Shown here: one piece after another, positions 1 through 9,225 of the stretch
How the letters are laid out: each line of letters opens with the position of its first letter
How positions within the stretch are numbered: the first letter of the stretch is position 1
NCBI RefSeq assembly: GCF_001591665.1
Contig: NZ_BCVI01000005.1
Location: forward strand, 62,001 to 126,000
DNA from: Neobacillus soli NBRC 102451
Lineage (GTDB): Bacteria > Bacillota > Bacilli > Bacillales > Cytobacillaceae
Direction: 5' to 3'
Length of the DNA stretch: 64,000 nucleotides
Translations under genes and position numbers: made by a program
The notes under the pieces: model-generated
What the model saw: the letters and a program-made list of their open reading frames with translations, nothing else
Told to the model about the DNA's origin: nothing
Databases searched by the model: none

Positions 1-255
1 GAAGAGTAGTAACTTTTACGGATTGTTTAGAGAGCTGATGGTTGGTGCAAATCAGTGAAGACGTATAAGTGAATGGACTTCTGAGCTTCCAAACCGAACC
101 TCCTTTATGGTCAGTAGGCTTTGGCGAAGATCTCATCGTTACAAGAGACAGATATTAACAGCATTCGCTGCGATATCGGTAAAGTGAGCTGATTTTAGCT
201 AATTAAGGTGGCACCACGGGTCTTCCGTCCTTTTTGGATGGAGGGCTCTTTTTGT
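1..255 (+). promoter_or_regulatory. T-box riboswitch 1 (tRNA-Trp specific), trp operon leader
   Basis: The first of two tandem T-box leaders. The T-box core lies at 205-220 (AAGGTGGCACCACGGG). Stem I starts at or just before the window edge and carries the AGAGAG and GATGGTTGGTG elements. The specifier is read as TGG (Trp) at 74-76 inside GAATGGACTT. The same decamer recurs in the second leader, which supports this assignment. Uncharged tRNA-Trp should favour the antiterminator over the terminator at 219-255. The promoter lies upstream of the window. Confidence 0.93.
219..255 (+). terminator. T-box 1 terminator
   Basis: TCTTCCGTCC and GGATGGAGGG form a wobble-containing stem around a T-rich loop, followed by CTCTTTTT. 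It partly overlaps the T-box core, as expected for a terminator competing with an antiterminator. Confidence 0.85.
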
Positions 256-281
256 TTTCCAAAAATACATATTTTTAAATC

Positions 282-510
282 GTTGAGCAAGAGGAGTACA
301 CATATTTGTTTCTTTCCAGAGAGTCGGGGCAGGTGGAAACCCGATAAGAAGGGATTTGTGGAATGGACTTGCGAGAGGCATCTTGAACCTATAAGTAGGG
401 ATGCACGGAGTTCCACCGTTAAAAGGATAGGATATCGGACTAAAGGTCCTGTATCTGAAAGAGGAAGCGGGTGTAGTATATCTGCTTCAAAGAGAGGTGG
501 TACCACGATC
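282..510 (+). promoter_or_regulatory. T-box riboswitch 2 (tRNA-Trp specific), trp operon leader
   Basis: The second T-box. AGAGAGTCGGGGCAGG opens stem I near 318, the TGG specifier is at 364-366 in GAATGGACTT, and the T-box core GAGGTGGTACCACGA is at 494-508. Its body differs in sequence from the first leader, so it is an old duplication or independent acquisition, not a recent copy. Two T-boxes in series require both switches to be open before trpE is transcribed. Confidence 0.93.
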
Positions 511-517
511 ATAAGAA

Positions 518-569
518 TCGTCCTCTATATGCGTAATTAGTTTTGCGCATATAGAGGACGATTTTTTTA
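518..569 (+). terminator. T-box 2 terminator
   Basis: A perfect 15-bp stem: CGTCCTCTATATGCG (519-533) pairs with CGCATATAGAGGACG (546-560), followed by a run of seven T. It ends 20 bases before trpE. Confidence 0.95.
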
Positions 570-588
570 TTTCAGAAAGGAGTCATGT

Positions 589-1977
589 ATGAAGACAAAA
601 ACTGGCTACATCATACAAGAAATTAAAGGTGATACATTAACCCCTATTTCCATCTTACAAAAGATTAAAGGAACCAAGAAGTTTTTATTAGAAAGTTCAC
701 ATAAGTATAATGACTCGGGGCGTTATTCATTTATCAGTACCGATCCAGCATTTGAACTCATTTCAAAAGGAGATTGTAATGAAATTACCCATCGGAATGG
801 TGAAAAGAAAATTCTAAAAGGAAATCCTATCGAAGTATTAAAGGTGCTTATACCACCAAAGACTCATGAAGAATTTCCCTTTCCGTTTATTGGCGGCGCC
901 ATTGGGTTTGTTGGTTATGACATCATTAGGCAGTTCGAGGTCATTGGAGAAGAGTATCCGAACGGGATGGAAATGCCTGATGTCCATTTAATGTTTTATG
1001 AAGAAGTCATTGTTTTTGATCATCATGAAGAAAAGGTGTTGATATGCGGTTGCCCACTCTCAGCAGAGAGTGATGAAGCTACTATTGAAAAAAGGATAAA
1101 GCAAAGGATCGAAGAAATAAAGCAGCCTACTTTTCACGATGATGAAGAACCTTTTCATCTTTCTGGATTTCATTCAGACACAACAAAGGAGGTCTTTATA
1201 AAGAATGTAGAAATTGCTAAGGAACATATTCTAGCAGGTGATATTTTTCAGGTGGTCCTTACAAGACGTATGACATCATCATTTAGCGGCAATCCATTAT
1301 CCCTTTATCGAAGGCATCGGGCGCATAATCCAACACCATATATGTTTTATATCGATTTTGAAGCTTATACCGTAATTGGATCATCGCCTGAAAGCTTGAT
1401 AAAAACTAGGGGCAAAACAGTCATATCGAATCCTATTGCAGGTACAAAAAGAAGAGGTAGCAATAATGAAGAAGATCTGTTGATAGAACAAGAATTGCAA
1501 AATGATGAAAAAGAATTGGCTGAGCATAAGATGCTCGTCGATCTAGGAAGAAATGACCTAGGTAAAATTTGTGAATTTGGTACGGTTCAAGTTGATAAGT
1601 ATATGGCAGTTGAAAAATATCGTCATGTGATGCATCTTGTATCAGAAGTAAGCGGACAGCTTACTTCTGATAATACAGCAATTGATGCATTGGCGGCCTG
1701 CCTGCCGGCTGGGACAGTCTCTGGTGCTCCCAAAGTTAGGGCAATGGAAATTATCAACTCATTGGAAAAATCAAAACGCGGTCTATATTCTGGAGCAGTC
1801 GGTTATTTATCGGCAGATGGAAATATGGATTTTGCGCTTGCCATTCGAACAATGATATTAAAAGAGGGAAACGCATATATTCAAGCGGGTGCAGGAATTG
1901 TGTATGACTCGAATCCAGAATCAGAATATCAAGAGACAATAAATAAACTAAATTCATTCTTGGAGGGCGAGAAATGA
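589..1977 (+). CDS. trpE: Anthranilate synthase component I
   Basis: TrpE converts chorismate and ammonia to anthranilate, the first committed step of tryptophan synthesis, in complex with the TrpG amidotransferase encoded next. The 462-residue protein has the chorismate-binding fold, with the diagnostic AGTVSGAPKVRAMEII stretch near residue 375 and AGAGIVYDSNPESE near the C terminus. It is somewhat shorter than the B. subtilis protein (about 515). AAAGGAGT precedes the ATG. It is the first gene of a seven-gene operon under the two T-boxes, and its stop overlaps trpG by ATGA. PabB is the main alternative, but the operon decides for TrpE. Confidence 0.97.
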   Translation: MKTKTGYIIQEIKGDTLTPISILQKIKGTKKFLLESSHKYNDSGRYSFISTDPAFELISKGDCNEITHRNGEKKILKGNPIEVLKVLIPPKTHEEFPFPFIGGAIGFVGYDIIRQFEVIGEEYPNGMEMPDVHLMFYEEVIVFDHHEEKVLICGCPLSAESDEATIEKRIKQRIEEIKQPTFHDDEEPFHLSGFHSDTTKEVFIKNVEIAKEHILAGDIFQVVLTRRMTSSFSGNPLSLYRRHRAHNPTPYMFYIDFEAYTVIGSSPESLIKTRGKTVISNPIAGTKRRGSNNEEDLLIEQELQNDEKELAEHKMLVDLGRNDLGKICEFGTVQVDKYMAVEKYRHVMHLVSEVSGQLTSDNTAIDALAACLPAGTVSGAPKVRAMEIINSLEKSKRGLYSGAVGYLSADGNMDFALAIRTMILKEGNAYIQAGAGIVYDSNPESEYQETINKLNSFLEGEK

Positions 1978-2585
1978 TTTTATTGATTGATAATTTCGAC
2001 TCGTTTACATTCAACCTTTACCAGTATCTAGGGGAATTAGGGGAGGAAATTATGGTTTTTAGAAATAACAGGCTTAGCATGGAGCAGATCAAAGAATTAA
2101 ATCCTAAAGCAATTATCCTATCCCCTGGACCAGGTAAGCCGGAAAACGCAGGGATTTGCATTGAAATAATTCAGACTTTCTTCCAAAGGATTCCGATTTT
2201 AGGAATCTGCCTTGGCCATCAAGCCATCGGTGCGGCGTTTGGTGGTGAAATCAAAAAGGCTGATTTAATCAAACATGGTAAAACATCGATGATTTCGCAT
2301 AGTGGCGATGGATTATTTAATGGACTAATGGCACCGTTAGAAGTAATGCGCTATCATTCATTAATTATTGAAAAAAGTTCTTTTCCTGTGGAATTGCAAA
2401 ATATCGCTCAGTCAATTGATGACCAGGAAATCATGGCAATTAGACATAGTCAATATCCCGTCTTTGGCCTGCAGTTTCATCCTGAATCGATTGGAACACC
2501 ATCTGGGAAACAAATATTAAAAAACTTTTTACTTGAAATAGAAAGGATGAGAACAATTGAAGAATTATTTACTCCAGTTAGCTGA
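1974..2585 (+). CDS. trpG: Anthranilate synthase component II, glutamine amidotransferase
   Basis: A class I glutamine amidotransferase that supplies ammonia to TrpE. LLIDNFDSFTFNL opens the protein. The nucleophile lies in GICLGHQ (about Cys79), and the His/Glu pair is in LQFHPES (about residues 168-170). At 203 residues it is slightly longer than a typical PabA/TrpG. It overlaps trpE by four bases and trpD by 29, so the genes are translationally coupled. B. subtilis lacks trpG in its trp operon and borrows PabA. Here the operon has its own copy, although it could also serve folate synthesis. Confidence 0.95.
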   Translation: MILLIDNFDSFTFNLYQYLGELGEEIMVFRNNRLSMEQIKELNPKAIILSPGPGKPENAGICIEIIQTFFQRIPILGICLGHQAIGAAFGGEIKKADLIKHGKTSMISHSGDGLFNGLMAPLEVMRYHSLIIEKSSFPVELQNIAQSIDDQEIMAIRHSQYPVFGLQFHPESIGTPSGKQILKNFLLEIERMRTIEELFTPVS

Positions 2586-3585
2586 ACGTGAATCATTTAC
2601 TGAGAATCAGATGAAAGAAGCTGTGGATTTCATATTAGGAGAGGAAGTGTCAGAATCGGAAATTGCAGCCTTTTTAATGGGATTGAAATCAAAAGGAGAA
2701 ACAGTGGAAGAAATTACTGGGATTGTAAAGGCCATGAAGGCCAATACGCTTACCTTTAATAAGAAATTCTCAGGTGTTCTCGATAATTGTGGAACAGGAG
2801 GGGATGGTTCCTCAAGCTTTAATGTAAGCACCACTTCCGCTTTTGTCATTGCTGGGGCAGGAATTCCTGTTGCCAAGCATGGGAATAGAAGTGTTTCAAG
2901 CAAGACTGGAAGTGCGGATGTTCTTGAATACTTAGGTGTAAATCTAAATTTGTCCGCAGAAAGTACAGAAGAAGTCCTCCAGGATATCGGATTGTCCTTT
3001 TTATTCGCACCAAATGTTCATCCAAAATTAAAGAAAGTGATGGCGGTTCGAAAACAATTGAAAATTCCAACCGTATTTAATTTTATCGGACCACTGACAA
3101 ATCCAATAGAATTGGACTATCAATTGCTGGGTGTGTATCGGAGAGATTTATTGAATGTGTTTGCTGAAGTACTTCTAAAATTGGGCCGCAAGCGAGCAAT
3201 TGTCATTAATGGTGCAGGCTTTATGGATGAAGCATCACTTCAGGGAGAAAACCATCTTACTATTTTAGAGGATGGAATTATTACCAAGCAATCATTCTAT
3301 CCGGAAGAAGTGAATCTCCCACAATATGATAACAGCTGTATAAAGGGCGGGGATTCGAAGGAGAATGCAGAAATACTAATTAAAGTGTTAAAAGGTGAAA
3401 AAGGTGCCTACCGTGACACGGTATTACTAAATTCAGGACTTGGAATTTTTACAGCGGGAAAAGCTAACTCCATTTTGGACGGCATCGAAGTAGCGAGAGA
3501 AATCATTGATACGGGTGCGGCTTATGAAAAATTAAAAACTCTAATAGAAAAATCCCAAGCAACAGGTCAGAAAGAGGCGATATAA
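2557..3585 (+). CDS. trpD: Anthranilate phosphoribosyltransferase
   Basis: Transfers the phosphoribosyl group of PRPP to anthranilate. GTGGDGSSSFNVST (about residues 79-92) is the PRPP/Mg loop, followed by KHGNRSVSSKTGSAD, typical of TrpD. The 342 residues match the family. The start is TTG at 2557, preceded by GAAAGGATGAG at a good distance and lying inside the 3' end of trpG. No ATG fits the conserved N terminus. Confidence 0.96.
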   Translation: MKNYLLQLAERESFTENQMKEAVDFILGEEVSESEIAAFLMGLKSKGETVEEITGIVKAMKANTLTFNKKFSGVLDNCGTGGDGSSSFNVSTTSAFVIAGAGIPVAKHGNRSVSSKTGSADVLEYLGVNLNLSAESTEEVLQDIGLSFLFAPNVHPKLKKVMAVRKQLKIPTVFNFIGPLTNPIELDYQLLGVYRRDLLNVFAEVLLKLGRKRAIVINGAGFMDEASLQGENHLTILEDGIITKQSFYPEEVNLPQYDNSCIKGGDSKENAEILIKVLKGEKGAYRDTVLLNSGLGIFTAGKANSILDGIEVAREIIDTGAAYEKLKTLIEKSQATGQKEAI

Positions 3586-3586
3586 A

Positions 3587-4378
3587 TTGGAAACAATCTT
3601 AGATAAAATCATTGACCATAAGAAAAAAGAGGTTTCCATGCTTCGTGAAGGGAAACAACCATTACTGGATGCGTTGCAACCGAGAAAGTCTTTTATTCAG
3701 AAGCTGCAAACAGCAAATGAAATATCCATTATATCTGAATTTAAGCGCGCATCACCTTCAAAAGGAATAATTAATAACAAGATAGAGCCGTCCTATCAAG
3801 CGGGTTTATATGAAGAATACGGGGCTTCTGCTATTTCAGTCCTGACTGATCAAACCTTTTTTAAAGGATCTTTCTTAGATTTACAAGCTGTTCGTCGCAA
3901 AGTGAACCTGCCTATTCTATGTAAAGACTTTATCATTGATCGGCTGCAAATTGATCTCGCCGCCTTAAATGGAGCTGATATCATTTTATTGATTGTGGCA
4001 GCATTAGACGAAAATAAACTAGTAGAACTTTTTCAGTATGCGAAGGGCTTAGGCTTGGAGGTATTGGTGGAGGTTCATAATCTGGAGGAGCTGGAAAAAG
4101 CGCTTAAGACAGGTGCCAAGCTTATTGGGGTGAATAATCGAGACTTAAAAACGTTTCATGTCTCGCTTGAAGTAACAGAGATATTAGCTTCTATCGTAAA
4201 AGGGACTGGTGCCTATCTCATCAGTGAAAGTGGAATTCAACATCAAGAGGATGTGGCGCGTGTTAGAAATGCAGGTGCTAATGGGATTTTAGTCGGAGAA
4301 GCTTTTATGAAAAGTGCCGATGTAAAACAATCCTTTTTAGACTTTCGTTTGCCGCTTGAGGAAGGTGTAAGAAGATGA
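3587..4378 (+). CDS. trpC: Indole-3-glycerol phosphate synthase
   Basis: Closes the indole ring from CdRP. A single TIM-barrel domain of 263 residues with SEFKRASPSKG (catalytic Lys region), LCKDFIID, EVLVEVH, GVNNRDLKTF and SESGI, all family hallmarks. The start is TTG, one base after the trpD stop, with AAAGAGG upstream. It is monofunctional and not fused to TrpF as in enterics. Its last four bases overlap trpF. Confidence 0.96.
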   Translation: METILDKIIDHKKKEVSMLREGKQPLLDALQPRKSFIQKLQTANEISIISEFKRASPSKGIINNKIEPSYQAGLYEEYGASAISVLTDQTFFKGSFLDLQAVRRKVNLPILCKDFIIDRLQIDLAALNGADIILLIVAALDENKLVELFQYAKGLGLEVLVEVHNLEELEKALKTGAKLIGVNNRDLKTFHVSLEVTEILASIVKGTGAYLISESGIQHQEDVARVRNAGANGILVGEAFMKSADVKQSFLDFRLPLEEGVRR

Positions 4379-5001
4379 AAGTGAAAATTTGTGGAATAAC
4401 CGATGTGGAAACAGGGATTACGGCCTCCCGATATGGGGCAGATGCAATAGGGTTCGTATTTGCAGAAAGTAAGCGAAAAGTTTCTATTGAAAAGGCAACA
4501 GAAATTGCTGCACATTTGCCTAAGGAGGTATTTAAGGTTGGTGTATTTGTAAATGAAACGAAGGAGGAGATAGAAGAAATTGCTTCCTGTGTCGGTCTTA
4601 CGCATATCCAATTACACGGGGACGAAACAGCATCGTTCAGTGAATCACTTTCCTTACCTGTCATAAAGGCATTAAGTTTTCAAGGAAATGAGAGTCTAGA
4701 AAGCTTAAAGGATTTTCCAAGTGACTTTATTTTACTCGACAGTCCAAAGGGAAAATACAGAGGAGGAAATGGTACTGTATTTAATTGGAGAGAGGTCAGC
4801 CCTCAATTAATTAGCAGCAAAAAAGTCATCCTTGCCGGCGGTTTGCATGTGGGCAATGTTGAAGATGCGATAAATATAATTCAACCGTATATGGTGGATG
4901 TAAGCTCTGGAGTAGAAACGAATGGGAAAAAAGATCTTGAAAAGATTAAGACATTTATTGAAAAGGTTAAAGGGAGCCTAATTGGAGGGATAACAAAATG
5001 A
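4375..5001 (+). CDS. trpF: Phosphoribosylanthranilate isomerase
   Basis: Amadori isomerisation of PRA to CdRP. A 208-residue TIM barrel starting KVKICGI, in which the Cys of KICG is the expected general base. It also has LHGDE near residue 80 and [14 protein letters not shown] near the C terminus for phosphate binding and catalysis. It overlaps trpC and trpB by ATGA at both ends, so the three proteins are translationally coupled. Confidence 0.96.
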   Translation: MKVKICGITDVETGITASRYGADAIGFVFAESKRKVSIEKATEIAAHLPKEVFKVGVFVNETKEEIEEIASCVGLTHIQLHGDETASFSESLSLPVIKALSFQGNESLESLKDFPSDFILLDSPKGKYRGGNGTVFNWREVSPQLISSKKVILAGGLHVGNVEDAINIIQPYMVDVSSGVETNGKKDLEKIKTFIEKVKGSLIGGITK

Positions 5002-6197
5002 ACACATATACATTACCAAATGAATTGGGCCATTTCGGCATATTTGGGGGAAGATTTGTACCAGAAACACTGATGAAAGCAGTAAATGAATTAAATGATG
5101 CTTATGAAGACGCAAAAATAGATGCAAACTTTCAATCTGAAATTAAAAGATTATTAAAAGACTATGTAGGTAGGGAGACTCCGTTATATTTTGCTGAGAA
5201 TCTAACAAAATATGCTGGTGGAGCAAAGATTTATCTAAAAAGAGAAGATTTGAACCATACGGGTGCACATAAGATAAATAACGCTATCGGGCAGGCCTTG
5301 TTAGCTGTCAGAATGGGTAAGAAAAAAATTGTTGCGGAAACTGGAGCGGGTCAGCATGGTGTGGCAACAGCAACCGTTTGTGCACTTTTAAATCTGGATT
5401 GTATCGTTTTTATGGGCGAAGAAGATATCAAAAGACAGGCTTTAAATGTTTTTCGGATGGAACTACTTGGGGCAAAAGTTGTCAGTGTCACCTCCGGAAG
5501 TGCCACATTAAAAGATGCGGTTAACGAAGCATTAAGGTACTGGGTCGCAAATGTAGATGATACCCACTATTTATTAGGGTCTGTGATGGGACCGCATCCC
5601 TTCCCGCAGATGGTCAGAGACTTTCAAAGCGTTATTGGCAAGGAAACAAAAAAACAATTCCAATTAAGCCAAGGAAAACTTCCGGATGCGGTTATTGCCT
5701 GTATTGGCGGTGGAAGCAATGCGATGGGAATGTTCCATCCGTTTATTGAGGACGAAGAGGTAAGTCTATTTGGAATTGAAGCCGCTGGACGAGGTGTAGA
5801 TACAGAATTTCATGCTGCTTCTTTAACAAAGGGGAAACCAGGTGTTTTACACGGCTCTTTAATGTATCTTTTGCAAGATCAGGATGGTCAAATTCAAGAA
5901 GCCCATTCCATTTCGGCCGGACTTGATTATCCTGGTGTAGGACCGGAACATAGCTATCTAAAGGACATTGGCAGGGCAAAATATCACTCCATTACAGATT
6001 TAGAGGCACTTGACGCTTTTCAGCTTTTATCCAAGGTTGAAGGAATCATCCCGGCACTTGAGAGTGCCCATGCCATTGCCTTCGCAGTAAAGCTTGCAGC
6101 TGAATTGAGTGCTGCTAAGAATTTAGTCGTTTGTCTATCTGGACGCGGGGATAAAGATGTAGATACCGTGAAAACCATTCTCGGAGGGAAGAAATAA
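4998..6197 (+). CDS. trpB: Tryptophan synthase beta chain
   Basis: PLP enzyme joining indole and serine. GGRFVPETL near the N terminus marks TrpB1, the form that pairs with Trp[10 protein letters not shown] holds the PLP lysine (Lys92 by count), GGGSNAMG binds the cofactor phosphate and GRGDKD lies near the C terminus. 399 residues, full length. It overlaps trpF by four bases and is followed by trpA after one base. Confidence 0.97.
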   Translation: MNTYTLPNELGHFGIFGGRFVPETLMKAVNELNDAYEDAKIDANFQSEIKRLLKDYVGRETPLYFAENLTKYAGGAKIYLKREDLNHTGAHKINNAIGQALLAVRMGKKKIVAETGAGQHGVATATVCALLNLDCIVFMGEEDIKRQALNVFRMELLGAKVVSVTSGSATLKDAVNEALRYWVANVDDTHYLLGSVMGPHPFPQMVRDFQSVIGKETKKQFQLSQGKLPDAVIACIGGGSNAMGMFHPFIEDEEVSLFGIEAAGRGVDTEFHAASLTKGKPGVLHGSLMYLLQDQDGQIQEAHSISAGLDYPGVGPEHSYLKDIGRAKYHSITDLEALDAFQLLSKVEGIIPALESAHAIAFAVKLAAELSAAKNLVVCLSGRGDKDVDTVKTILGGKK

Positions 6198-6198
6198 T

Positions 6199-6984
6199 AT
6201 GAACCGTATTGAACAAACCTTTTCACTATTAAAAGAAAACAATAGAAAAGCCTTTGTCCCCTACATAATGGCCGGGGATGGCGGATTAGAGTGTTTGACT
6301 GAGCGATTGGAAATGCTGGAGCAATTTGGTGCAACCGCAATTGAAGTGGGAGTCCCTTTTTCTGACCCTGTAGCGGATGGACCAACCATCCAACAGGCAG
6401 GGATTAGAGCCCTTGAAAGAGGGACCACGTTAAGGGGAATCATTACAGAACTAGCAAAAGCCCGGGAGATAATATCTGTTCCGATTATCCTCATGACCTA
6501 CTTAAATCCTATTTATTCTTACGGAATAGATGGATTTGTACGAGATATTCGAAATGCTGGTGTGGATGGATGCATTATTCCGGATCTCCCGATTGAGGAA
6601 GAAGAAATGATTACGGCACAGCTTGCTAATGTACAGATAGAATTAATTCGCCTCGTAACGCTTACCACTCCACTGGAGAGAATTAAAACTATTGCAAGCA
6701 AAGGAAATGGGTTTTTATACACTGTGACGGTGAAAGGGATTACAGGCGCAAGGAATGAATATGAGGGTGATTTAAACCGATTTTTAAAGGAGGTTAAGGA
6801 GGTAAGCCCGATTCCTGTACTGGCTGGCTTCGGAATTTCCAATCAAAAACAAATAACAGAATTATCAACCGCGTGTGACGGGGTGATAGTTGGTAGTAAA
6901 ATTATCGATTTATTCAAGGCTAATAATCTGAGCGAAATGGCAGATTTAATGTCCGTTTTTAAAAAAGAATCAAAGATGGTCTAG
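6199..6984 (+). CDS. trpA: Tryptophan synthase alpha chain
   Basis: Cleaves indole-3-glycerol phosphate and channels indole to TrpB. In the 261-residue barrel the catalytic Glu (Glu49) sits in AIEVGVPFSD and the catalytic Asp in PVADGP (Asp60). LAGFGIS and VIVGSKI form the phosphate site. It is the last gene of the operon. Confidence 0.97.
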   Translation: MNRIEQTFSLLKENNRKAFVPYIMAGDGGLECLTERLEMLEQFGATAIEVGVPFSDPVADGPTIQQAGIRALERGTTLRGIITELAKAREIISVPIILMTYLNPIYSYGIDGFVRDIRNAGVDGCIIPDLPIEEEEMITAQLANVQIELIRLVTLTTPLERIKTIASKGNGFLYTVTVKGITGARNEYEGDLNRFLKEVKEVSPIPVLAGFGISNQKQITELSTACDGVIVGSKIIDLFKANNLSEMADLMSVFKKESKMV

Positions 6985-7106
6985 TGAAGAAATCCTTGGA
7001 ATGGGACCAACTATGGGACAAGCTTTACAGGGGAGTGGAACGACCTTCTTGATAGCGGCGGTTATCTCCTATATAATATAATTATACTGATAATGAAACA
7101 TCGTAT

Positions 7107-7142
7107 GAAACTTCCAGTTGTGGAAGTTTCGTTTGTTTTTTA
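7107..7142 (+). terminator. Terminator after the trp operon
   Basis: GAAACTTCCA (7107-7116) pairs perfectly with TGGAAGTTTC (7121-7130), followed by GTTTGTTTTTT. It lies between trpA and the mnmH start. Confidence 0.8.
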
Positions 7143-7168
7143 TAGATTTTTTAAGGAGCGTAGGTTAT

Positions 7169-8248
7169 ATGAAGGAAATCACTATTGAAGAACTTTTAAC
7201 TATAAAGAAACCGATAATCATCGATATACGCTCACCAATTGAGTTTAAGGATGGTGCTATTCCAGGAGCAATCAATGTTCCGTTATTTTCGGATGATGAA
7301 CGGCAGGTTATTGGAACCATTTACAAACATGAAGGGCCGGCAGTGGCTAAATGGAAGGCAATGGAAATCGTTTCTCCAAAAATTCCTGTTCTCCTTCAGA
7401 CGATAAAAAAATACGTTTCTAAAGAGACGGAGCTTATCATCCATTGTTGGCGGGGCGGTATGCGGAGCAAGGCAGTCGTGACCTTTTTAGAATTTGCCGG
7501 GATTTACTCTTGGCGTTTACTTGGCGGCTACAAGGCATACCGTCATTATATTCTTGAGCAGTTACCAACAATGCTTCCTAACAAAGCGATTGTATTACAT
7601 GGGTTAACCGGTGTGGGAAAAACTGAAGTGTTAAAGTATTTGAAAGTAAAGGGATATCCAATCTTAGACCTTGAAGAAATGGCAGGCCATCGCGGTTCGA
7701 TTTTCGGAACGATTGGGCTTGGTGAAGGTCATAACCAAAAAACGTTTGACTCGCTTTTATTTAAAGGACTTGTAGAAATTAAAGGTGCAGAATATTTTCT
7801 TGTTGAGGCAGAAAGCAAGCGGATTGGAAAGGCGGTCCAATCGGAGGAATTAATGGCTAAAAGAATGCATGGGATTAATATAAATCTGCACACGCCCATT
7901 GAACAAAGGGTTAAACTTCTTGTTTCAGAGTATGTTTTGCCATATAAGGAAGAGCCTTGGTATTTTGAAAAAATTTCTGATGGGATTGAAAAGGTGTTAA
8001 GACGTGTAAAGGATATTGAAATCAAAAAAATGCTGGAGCAAACATTAGCGGATCGAAATTATCCAGATATGATTAGGATATTACTCGAACATTATTACGA
8101 CCCACGCTACGACCATGCTAGACAGGAGTATGAAGGAGAATTTTTTGAAATATTTGCGGAAGATCCAGTGGATGCAGCTGAAAAAATTGCAGCTAAACTT
8201 GATGAGTTATTACTCCAGCCTAATAGTATATTAAATAATCAATTTTAA
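7169..8248 (+). CDS. mnmH: tRNA 2-selenouridine synthase (MnmH/SelU)
   Basis: Replaces the sulfur of 2-thiouridine at tRNA wobble position 34 with selenium from selenophosphate. The 359 residues comprise an N-terminal rhodanese domain with the catalytic Cys in HCWRGGMRS (Cys93) and a C-terminal P-loop domain with HGLTGVGKT (about 144-152) and DLEEMAGHRGS. The ATG at 7169 is chosen because AAGGAG precedes it and the conserved N terminus begins there; the frame extends upstream through the terminator stem. The enzyme needs SelD, which is not in this window. Its presence implies selenium use, in keeping with the Sec-containing formate dehydrogenase at 39971. Confidence 0.93.
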   Translation: MKEITIEELLTIKKPIIIDIRSPIEFKDGAIPGAINVPLFSDDERQVIGTIYKHEGPAVAKWKAMEIVSPKIPVLLQTIKKYVSKETELIIHCWRGGMRSKAVVTFLEFAGIYSWRLLGGYKAYRHYILEQLPTMLPNKAIVLHGLTGVGKTEVLKYLKVKGYPILDLEEMAGHRGSIFGTIGLGEGHNQKTFDSLLFKGLVEIKGAEYFLVEAESKRIGKAVQSEELMAKRMHGININLHTPIEQRVKLLVSEYVLPYKEEPWYFEKISDGIEKVLRRVKDIEIKKMLEQTLADRNYPDMIRILLEHYYDPRYDHARQEYEGEFFEIFAEDPVDAAEKIAAKLDELLLQPNSILNNQF

Positions 8249-8273
8249 TCAAAAATAATATCCCATACCTGAA

Positions 8274-8306
8274 GCGCACGTTTTTTTAATGTGTGCCTTT
8301 TTGTTT
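8274..8306 (+). terminator. Terminator after mnmH
   Basis: GCGCAC (8274-8279) and GTGTGC (8291-8296) form a short stem followed by CTTTTTGTTTTT. The stem is short, so confidence is moderate. Confidence 0.55.
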
Positions 8307-8391
8307 TTCTTTTTTTCTAAGGGAATTCTCATTTACTTTTCATCGTGTCTTCCTTTTAAGGGGGTAAAATGATGAAAAGGAGGAATGCAAC

Positions 8392-8520
8392 ATGTTATGG
8401 GCTCGATTTATTATTGTTGGTTTCTTTTCGTTAACTGCACTTTCTCTTATTTCCTACCAATCTATTGAAATATTTCATGCGGTAATTAATTTTATTCAAG
8501 ATAAACATCAGTTAAAATAA
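8392..8520 (+). CDS. Small membrane protein, 42 residues, unknown function
   Basis: An open frame of 42 codons with a very strong ribosome site (AAAAGGAGG eight bases upstream of the ATG). The N-terminal half (about residues 3-22) is a hydrophobic helix, followed by a short amphipathic, charged tail ending DKHQLK. It lies 27 bases before the response regulator and could be co-transcribed with it. No family is recognised. A role as accessory to the neighbouring sensor kinase is only a guess from position. Confidence 0.6.
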   Translation: MLWARFIIVGFFSLTALSLISYQSIEIFHAVINFIQDKHQLK

Positions 8521-8547
8521 ATGTAAAACTAATGTGAGCGTGAAAAA

Positions 8548-9225
8548 ATGCCAAAACTATTAATTATAGAAGATGAGAAAAATTTAGCTAGGTTTATTGA
8601 ACTTGAAATGAATTATGAGGGTTATGATACAACAGTTGCTTCCGACGGGCGAACTGGATTACAATTAGCATTTTCTGAAAAATGGGATGCGATTTTACTT
8701 GATTTAATGCTGCCCGAATTGAATGGAATGGAAGTATGTCGAAGAATAAGGCAAACAAATAAGACCATCCCAATTATGATGATTACAGCGCGTGATAGTG
8801 TACTAGACCGGGTATCTGGGCTTGATAGCGGGGCCGATGACTACATTGTTAAGCCCTTCGCAATTGAAGAATTATTGGCTAGACTAAGGTCGTTACTTAG
8901 AAGAGTGGAGGCTTTAGCCACAACAGAACTGACAATCATCACCTTTAAAGATCTCGTTGTTGAGCTTGAATCCTGTGTGGTGAAAAAGGGTGATAAAGTG
9001 ATTGGTCTTACTAAACGAGAGTATGACCTGTTAGTTATTTTTATGAGCAATATTAATATCGTATTAACAAGAGAAGTGTTATTAAATAAGGTGTGGGGAT
9101 ACAGCACTGGCGTTGAAACAAATGTTGTTGATGTATATGTCCGCTACTTAAGAAATAAAATTGACGTGCAAAATGAAGCAAGCTATATTCAAACTGTACG
9201 TGGTACGGGATATGTAATGAGATGA
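8548..9225 (+). CDS. OmpR-family response regulator (ArlR/YkoG-like)
   Basis: Two-component transcription regulator of 225 residues. The receiver domain has the acidic pair IEDE, the phospho-acceptor Asp in LLDLMLP (Asp52), Thr in ITAR and Lys in VKPF. The winged-helix DNA-binding domain (about 130-225) contains LTKREYDLL, ETNVVDVYVRYLRNKID and TVRGTGYVMR. The sequence resembles staphylococcal ArlR and B. subtilis YkoG by recall; the exact orthologue is not settled. Its stop overlaps the kinase start (ATGA). Confidence 0.9.
   Translation: MPKLLIIEDEKNLARFIELEMNYEGYDTTVASDGRTGLQLAFSEKWDAILLDLMLPELNGMEVCRRIRQTNKTIPIMMITARDSVLDRVSGLDSGADDYIVKPFAIEELLARLRSLLRRVEALATTELTIITFKDLVVELESCVVKKGDKVIGLTKREYDLLVIFMSNINIVLTREVLLNKVWGYSTGVETNVVDVYVRYLRNKIDVQNEASYIQTVRGTGYVMR

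Noticed and set aside
208-540. Open frames across the trp leader on both strands
   Set aside because: They coincide with two structured T-box leaders and have no ribosome sites; the sequence is explained by RNA structure.
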